Under the pieces are notes generated by a model, which saw nothing but the letters and a program-made list of their open reading frames with translations, did not search any database and was not told the origin of the DNA. A DNA stretch of 64,000 nucleotides from CAZAYY01 sp964489525 (GTDB taxonomy: Bacteria > Chloroflexota > Anaerolineae > Anaerolineales > JABWBV01): assembly GCA_964489525.1 (NCBI GenBank), contig CAZAYY010000012.1, positions 67,342 to 131,341 of the forward strand, in the 5' to 3' direction. Below, one piece after another: positions 59,522 through 64,000 of this stretch (its first letter is position 1; every line of letters begins with the position of its first letter). Made by a program: the position numbers and the translations under genes.

Positions 59522-62509
59522 TCAGGAAACGCCGCTGAAATAATCCTGGACGAGGCGGTTGATGAAAATATATCCACCGCCCACACGGCGCAAAATCGCC
59601 AGGTCGGTTGCGTGCTCCAAGAACCCGGCCAGGTTCCAGGGCACACCCTCCAACCACAAGAAAAGGCGCAAGAACAGGTGGTTGACAGCACCCGAACCGC
59701 CAAAGCCAAAGAACCGGGCCAGAAAAATCATCCCGGCCTGGATAATTCCAAAAGAAGCGTCTGGGGCATACAGGGGACCAAACCCCCAAAACAATACCCC
59801 GAGGGCAGCACCAGTAACCACACCTGCCTGAAAATCGGCCCGGAGCGAGATCCAGGTAGCCTGGTTGGGTCTGCTGGTGCGTTCAATCCGGCGGCCGCGC
59901 AGCCCACCCGTCACAAAAAAGACCAGGGTCCAGGGCATCACCCACAGCATCACTGCCAACGGTGCAGGGTAAGTCCATTCCGCGAGATCATCGGGAAACA
60001 TCAATAGTTGAAGCAGGCCAAACAAAAGCCCGATGATTAAACCAATCGGTGCCTGGCGCAGCGCTTCGCGCCACGACCACTGCAGCGATTCGCCCAACTC
60101 AATCAGACCGCGCAGGCTGATATTGCTGTTGCTAAAGCCAATGGTGTAAAACGCCCCCTGCCAGATTGCAATAAACAAGGTTTCTTCCAGGGTTGAGCCA
60201 CCCAAATTGAGATAAATGATGGTAACCAGTGTGGCAAGAACACCCATGCCTGCGGCTCGCAGCCATTTGAGCCGGGCGCTGATTTGCGCGGGTTTCCCCA
60301 TCCGGTCCCACCACTCTGCAAGGCCAATTTGAAGGGGGATGAAAACTGCGGCAATGACCAGGTTGATTTTTAGCAATACCCACAGGCTGGCCAGTGTACC
60401 TGTCAGCAAAGGCTGTGTACCCGGGATCAGGGTAAAGCCAAACGAGATCAATACCAGCAAATTGAGCATCGTAGTGACCAGGCAAACCAACAAGGTGCTG
60501 GCCGCAGCAAACCCCCAACGCAGCCATTTCTTCTGAATCCAGGATGGCTGAAGTGCCTCCACCAGGAAAACCGCCTGGTTTGAGGTGGTCATATTGTGGG
60601 CAAGCCACTTAAGCAGTGCATCGGTTTTCTCATTGTCATGGGCAAACACAGTCTGGCGGCGATAGCCCCGGTGAACATACGCTTCAATCAGGCGCTGGCG
60701 GCGCGAGTGGCCAGCATTGGCTGCCAGGCTGACAGGGGTGAGGCCGGTTTTTTCTAACGCGGCAGCCTCGTCCCGGTAGGCGCTGCGCATAATGTTCAAC
60801 CACAGAGGTGTTTTTGCCAGCCCGGCCAGTTCAGTGTCTTGAGATATCAAGGTCTTTAACCCGGCAGCGTACAAACCCTGGGTGGTCAGGTATTGATTTA
60901 CCTGGTCGGGCTGCAAGGGCATCAGTTCGATCGCCCCACCCATGCGCAGTTTTACTTTCGCATTCTGGTAATCGCCCTGGCGCGTTGTAATCACCAGGCC
61001 TGCCAGGCCGCGGCTTTTGCGAAATTCATTGATCGCCCGAATCGCTTGGGGCAAGATTGCATCGGGAATTTCATCCAACCCATCTAACAGCAGCACCAGT
61101 TCGTTGGCTTCCAGCCAGGCCTTACCCATCACCCGGGGAATCTGGTACTTGGCGTTGAGTTCTTCAACCAACCAGTCTTCAAGCGAGCCGCGTTCCTCCG
61201 CCCAGGACGCCAACTGGAGCACAACCGGAACCGGTTGGCTGGAATCTTTCTGAGCGCGTTCCACCAGGTCACGAGCCAGCTTGAGCAAAGTGATGGTTTT
61301 ACCGGTACCCGGCCCCCCTAAAATAAGCAAACTCCGGTCACTTTCTTGAAATAACTGCAAGGTATCTTTTGGAACCGGTTCCTCTTCGCCAGAATCACCC
61401 CCTAACCCACCCCAAGGGCGCTCCACCCAGGCGTTGGCAGGTCGTTTATGCAGTTCGATCAAGGCACCACTTGGAATAGACTGTTCTAAAACGCCATTGA
61501 CCCAAAAATTCTTGACCTTTTCGAGCAGAATGTGCTGATTGCGGCGTTCCGCAGGGGACGGCTGAGCCTCAGTTTGTGCCGGGCGAGGGGCAAGCAAGGT
61601 GGGCAATGGCGGGGTGAAAGCCGTTTGAGCAGGGGCCTGGACAGGCTGGTTTTGCAGAATTGCCTCAAGGCGGGCAGCCACCATCCGGGCGCTGCCCAGG
61701 CGCAGTTCGAGTGGTTTTTTCAGCATCTGGTTAATCAATTCGGCCAGGGCTGGCGGACAATCGGGCCGGTAGGCAAGAATATCCTGCGGGGTTTGGGTGA
61801 GAATGGCGGTGATGATTGCGGCGACGCTTTCCCCCTGGAAGGGCTTGACGCCTGCCAACATTTCGTAAAGCATCACCCCAAAAGACCAGATATCCGCCCG
61901 GCTGTCGAGTATCTCTCCGCCGCAGGCCTCTGGGCTGAGATAGTTGATGGTGCCCACAATCATGCCCGACTGGGTGAGGCGCGGGCTGTCTTTCAAACGA
62001 GCCACGCCAAAATCGGTCAGGCGGGGGGTGCCGTCGGCAGCCAGGAGCACATTGTCGGGTTTCAGGTCGCGGTGAATTATGTCTAAATGGTGGGCGCGAG
62101 CCAGGGCATCGGCCAATTCCAGGCCAATTTCCAACACCTGCCGGATGGGCAGCTGGCGCCGCCGGTCCATCAGCCCACGCAGCGAGCCCCCGGAAACGTA
62201 TTCCATCACCAAATAGTGGTTTTCAACCTCGGTAATCGGGTTGGTTTCGCTGTGTGCGGCCAGCATCTGGACAATATTGGGGTGATTAAGCTGCCGCAAG
62301 GCGTTGCCCTCCCGATTAAAGCGCTCTAAAACTCCAGGCTCGCGCGAAACCAGATCGGGTTTGAGCACCTTAATGGCCACCGGGGTTTGCGTCTGGGTGT
62401 CCAGGCCGCGATAGACAGAGCCCATCCCCCCCTGGCCCAGCAGATTCGCCTGGGGGTCTTCAACCTGGTAGCGGTTTGCAATTAACATCGTTTGACGAGG
62501 AAGCATCAT
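59522..62509 (-). CDS. Ser/Thr protein kinase fused to NACHT NTPase and a polytopic membrane region
   Basis: This 995-aa protein has three parts. Residues about 13-290 are a Hanks-type kinase: GQGGMGSV, K47, HRDLKPDN with D148, DFG at 166-168, and the GTINYLSPEAC segment. Residues about 390-690 are a NACHT-type STAND NTPase with GGPGTGKT (398-405), LLLDGLDE (473-480), VITTRQGDY and a helical part. From about 690 there are many hydrophobic helices, ending with VGGGYIFINRLVQDYF, a stretch seen at the C termini of NACHT proteins. Start ATG 62509 is preferred over TTG 62545. A membrane-tethered sensor kinase or defence-type switch is inferred; no target is known. Confidence 0.85.
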   Translation of the reverse strand: MMLPRQTMLIANRYQVEDPQANLLGQGGMGSVYRGLDTQTQTPVAIKVLKPDLVSREPGVLERFNREGNALRQLNHPNIVQMLAAHSETNPITEVENHYLVMEYVSGGSLRGLMDRRRQLPIRQVLEIGLELADALARAHHLDIIHRDLKPDNVLLAADGTPRLTDFGVARLKDSPRLTQSGMIVGTINYLSPEACGGEILDSRADIWSFGVMLYEMLAGVKPFQGESVAAIITAILTQTPQDILAYRPDCPPALAELINQMLKKPLELRLGSARMVAARLEAILQNQPVQAPAQTAFTPPLPTLLAPRPAQTEAQPSPAERRNQHILLEKVKNFWVNGVLEQSIPSGALIELHKRPANAWVERPWGGLGGDSGEEEPVPKDTLQLFQESDRSLLILGGPGTGKTITLLKLARDLVERAQKDSSQPVPVVLQLASWAEERGSLEDWLVEELNAKYQIPRVMGKAWLEANELVLLLDGLDEIPDAILPQAIRAINEFRKSRGLAGLVITTRQGDYQNAKVKLRMGGAIELMPLQPDQVNQYLTTQGLYAAGLKTLISQDTELAGLAKTPLWLNIMRSAYRDEAAALEKTGLTPVSLAANAGHSRRQRLIEAYVHRGYRRQTVFAHDNEKTDALLKWLAHNMTTSNQAVFLVEALQPSWIQKKWLRWGFAAASTLLVCLVTTMLNLLVLISFGFTLIPGTQPLLTGTLASLWVLLKINLVIAAVFIPLQIGLAEWWDRMGKPAQISARLKWLRAAGMGVLATLVTIIYLNLGGSTLEETLFIAIWQGAFYTIGFSNSNISLRGLIELGESLQWSWREALRQAPIGLIIGLLFGLLQLLMFPDDLAEWTYPAPLAVMLWVMPWTLVFFVTGGLRGRRIERTSRPNQATWISLRADFQAGVVTGAALGVLFWGFGPLYAPDASFGIIQAGMIFLARFFGFGGSGAVNHLFLRLFLWLEGVPWNLAGFLEHATDLAILRRVGGGYIFINRLVQDYFSGVS

Positions 62510-62554
62510 TCCGGTAGCCGTGGGCAAAAATTCATTAAAAAACAAAATCTGGAG

Positions 62555-62561
62555 TATTATA
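62555..62561. promoter_or_regulatory. Overlapping divergent -10 boxes
   Basis: On the plus strand TATTAT (62555-62560) lies 13 nt before ATG 62574. On the minus strand TATAAT (62561 to 62556) faces the kinase gene. One short region may thus serve both genes. Confidence 0.4.
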
Positions 62562-62573
62562 AACTAAATCGCC

Positions 62574-64000
62574 ATGAAATTTCGGTATGTTTTATTTACC
62601 CTGGTATTAACCAGCATCATCCTGGCCTGGTTCAACCCATCTCCAGCCCTCGGGGCAAACCCGGCAGGAGAGTGGAACCGCGCCATCAAACAAACAGCCA
62701 TCCAAAGATCGGTTAACGAGCCGGATGCGCCGAACGCCTGCATCCAGGGCGTGCAGTCCAGCGGCGCTTTGTACGAAATCTGCCGCCCCAGTCTGCTGTT
62801 TTACAACCGCGAACTTGTTATCTATGCGCATGGATATGTGGCCGTCACCGAACCCGTCCAGATTCCCCCGGAAGTAGCTTCTCTCAAATCTCTGATTGAA
62901 CTGCTTGGCTATGGCTTTGCTTCCACCAGCTACAGCGTAAATGGGCTTGCGGTGAAGCAGGGGTTGGCCGACGTGTTGGACCTGGTCAACATTTACAAAA
63001 CCACCTACGGCACCCCCAACCGGGTTTACCTGGTTGGCCCTTCGATGGGTGGGTTGATTACCGTGTTGGGAATTGAGCAATTTCCGGGGGTATTTAGCGG
63101 CGGGCTGGCTTTGTGCGGCCCGTATGGCGATTTCATCAAACAAACCCAGCACATTGGCGATTTTCGCGTGATTTTCGACTACTTTTTTCCCGGCCTCATG
63201 CCAGGCAGCCCGGTCAGCATTCCGCAAACCTTAATGGATGGCTGGGATGATCATTTCAACTTCGTAATCCTCCCTGCCCTGCAAGACCCGGCCAACGCCA
63301 GCGCCCTCGACCAGCTTTTCGCCGTCACCGGGGCAGCCTTTGAACCCGCAAACCCGCAAACCAAACTGGACACCACCGAAAAACTGCTCTGGTATAACGT
63401 GTTTGCAACAAACGATGGCACCACCAAGCTTGGCGGGCAGCCTTTTGACAACCAGGCCACGGTCTACAGCGGTTCGCTGGACGATGCCGCCCTGAATACG
63501 GGTGTGGCACGTTTCATTGCGGACCCTGCCGCCCTGGCTGAAATGAGCGCCTTCTACCAGACCTCCGGGCAGCTTGCCCGTCCGCTGCTCACCCAGCACA
63601 CCACCGGAGATGAACTGGTGCCCTACTGGCATGTTGATCTGCTGCAAGCGAAAATTGCCGCCAACCCGGGTTCCGGGTTGTATTATGACCACAACGAAAT
63701 TGTGCGCTATGGCCACTGCACATTCACGGAAGAAGAAGTTCTGGACGCATTTTTTCAAATGCGCGACATGGTGCGCACACTGCCAACAGCCACCCCAACC
63801 CCATCCCTGACCCCCACCCCCTCGAATACGCCCACACCTTCGAACACCCCAACCATCACGCCCACGCCATCCAACACCCCCACACCGTCCAACACCCCAA
63901 CCCCCAGCCTGACTTGGACCCCCAGCCAAACCCCAACCCCAACCTCAACCTCCACACCGACCCACACGCCCACCGCAACACCCACGTCCACCCACACACC
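62574..64000 (+). CDS. Secreted alpha/beta hydrolase with Thr/Pro-rich tail, partial
   Basis: This open frame starts at ATG 62574 and reads to the right edge without a stop, at least 475 codons. A signal peptide covers about 1-29 (LVLTSIILAWF then SPALGA). The hydrolase core has VYLVGPSMGGLITV with the nucleophile Ser in GPSMGG, the acid Asp likely in TGDELVPYW, and the His in RYGHCTF, so a lipase/esterase/peptidase-like triad. From about residue 403 the chain becomes TPSNTPTPSNTP-type repeats (63782-64000), likely a stalk to a following anchor domain outside the window. Substrate unknown. Confidence 0.8.
   Translation, partial: MKFRYVLFTLVLTSIILAWFNPSPALGANPAGEWNRAIKQTAIQRSVNEPDAPNACIQGVQSSGALYEICRPSLLFYNRELVIYAHGYVAVTEPVQIPPEVASLKSLIELLGYGFASTSYSVNGLAVKQGLADVLDLVNIYKTTYGTPNRVYLVGPSMGGLITVLGIEQFPGVFSGGLALCGPYGDFIKQTQHIGDFRVIFDYFFPGLMPGSPVSIPQTLMDGWDDHFNFVILPALQDPANASALDQLFAVTGAAFEPANPQTKLDTTEKLLWYNVFATNDGTTKLGGQPFDNQATVYSGSLDDAALNTGVARFIADPAALAEMSAFYQTSGQLARPLLTQHTTGDELVPYWHVDLLQAKIAANPGSGLYYDHNEIVRYGHCTFTEEEVLDAFFQMRDMVRTLPTATPTPSLTPTPSNTPTPSNTPTITPTPSNTPTPSNTPTPSLTWTPSQTPTPTSTSTPTHTPTATPTSTHT
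63782..64000. repeat. Thr/Pro/Ser-coding low-complexity repeat
   Basis: Degenerate short units (ACCCCAACC- and ACGCCCACA-like) encode a TPTPSNTP-rich linker and run off the right edge. It is a coding low-complexity tract, not a CRISPR array. Confidence 0.8.

Noticed and set aside
63782..64000. Possible CRISPR or satellite repeat at the right edge
   Set aside because: It is an in-frame Thr/Pro/Ser-coding tract continuing the hydrolase gene.

Overview
The window looks like a chromosomal segment of a Chloroflexota bacterium, most likely an Anaerolineae-like lineage. This is inferred from gene style, not from a marker gene: many lipoproteins with Pro/Thr-rich linkers, Hanks-type kinases with extracytoplasmic or NACHT modules, a BTAD/SARP regulator, an ECF sigma with a DUF5667-type partner, secreted proteins ending in a short YLPL-like tail, and a bc-type complex with very large multihaem cytochromes. 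Coding is dense on both strands. I see no rRNA, tRNA, IS element, prophage or CRISPR array.

Layout. 1-2290: KtrB (cut by the window edge) and KtrA potassium uptake, then a methyltransferase. 2372-8450: a DEDDy exonuclease, a META-domain lipoprotein and a galT-galK-helicase operon. 8757-12876: glycine betaine-type ABC importer (binding protein, double permease, ATPase). 12949-18131: GH97 and GH13 glycosidases and a flavoprotein. 18444-24103: four-gene MacB-like export operon whose second ATPase carries a cyclic-nucleotide-binding-like domain. 24208-36429: membrane protein, Ser/Thr kinase, RNase HII, exonuclease III, YceI protein, glycosyltransferase, small lipoproteins, phosphatidylcholine synthase, HD hydrolase, AzlCD and an SH3-like lipoprotein.

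36545-42536 is a minus-strand respiratory operon: cytochrome b, Rieske protein and three multihaem cytochromes with 6, 12 and 25 CxxCH motifs (43 in all). It is followed upstream by an FG-GAP propeller protein, a 1063-residue secreted protein and a 69-residue protein that has a paralogue on the other side of the divergent BTAD regulator (47784-50714). 51222-52897 holds the ECF sigma/DUF5667 pair.

The least obvious gene lies at 53095-53334. It is an Rdx/SelW-like selenoprotein read through an in-frame TGA (53128-53130), with a bacterial-type SECIS hairpin at 53147-53161. A conventional ORF call breaks it at the TGA. The cell must therefore make selenocysteine, with selA/B/C/D elsewhere.

The right end has a secreted beta-helix protein, D-aminoacyl-tRNA deacylase, a dihydroorotate-dehydrogenase-like protein lacking expected catalytic residues, a DsbA-like thioredoxin behind a 100-nt inverted repeat, a methyltransferase fused to a zinc ribbon, an EamA transporter, a kinase-NACHT-membrane fusion and a divergent secreted alpha/beta hydrolase cut by the window end. 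Strong intrinsic terminators separate most convergent units. Many plus-strand genes have a TATAAT box without a clear -35, sometimes only 10-13 nt before the ATG.
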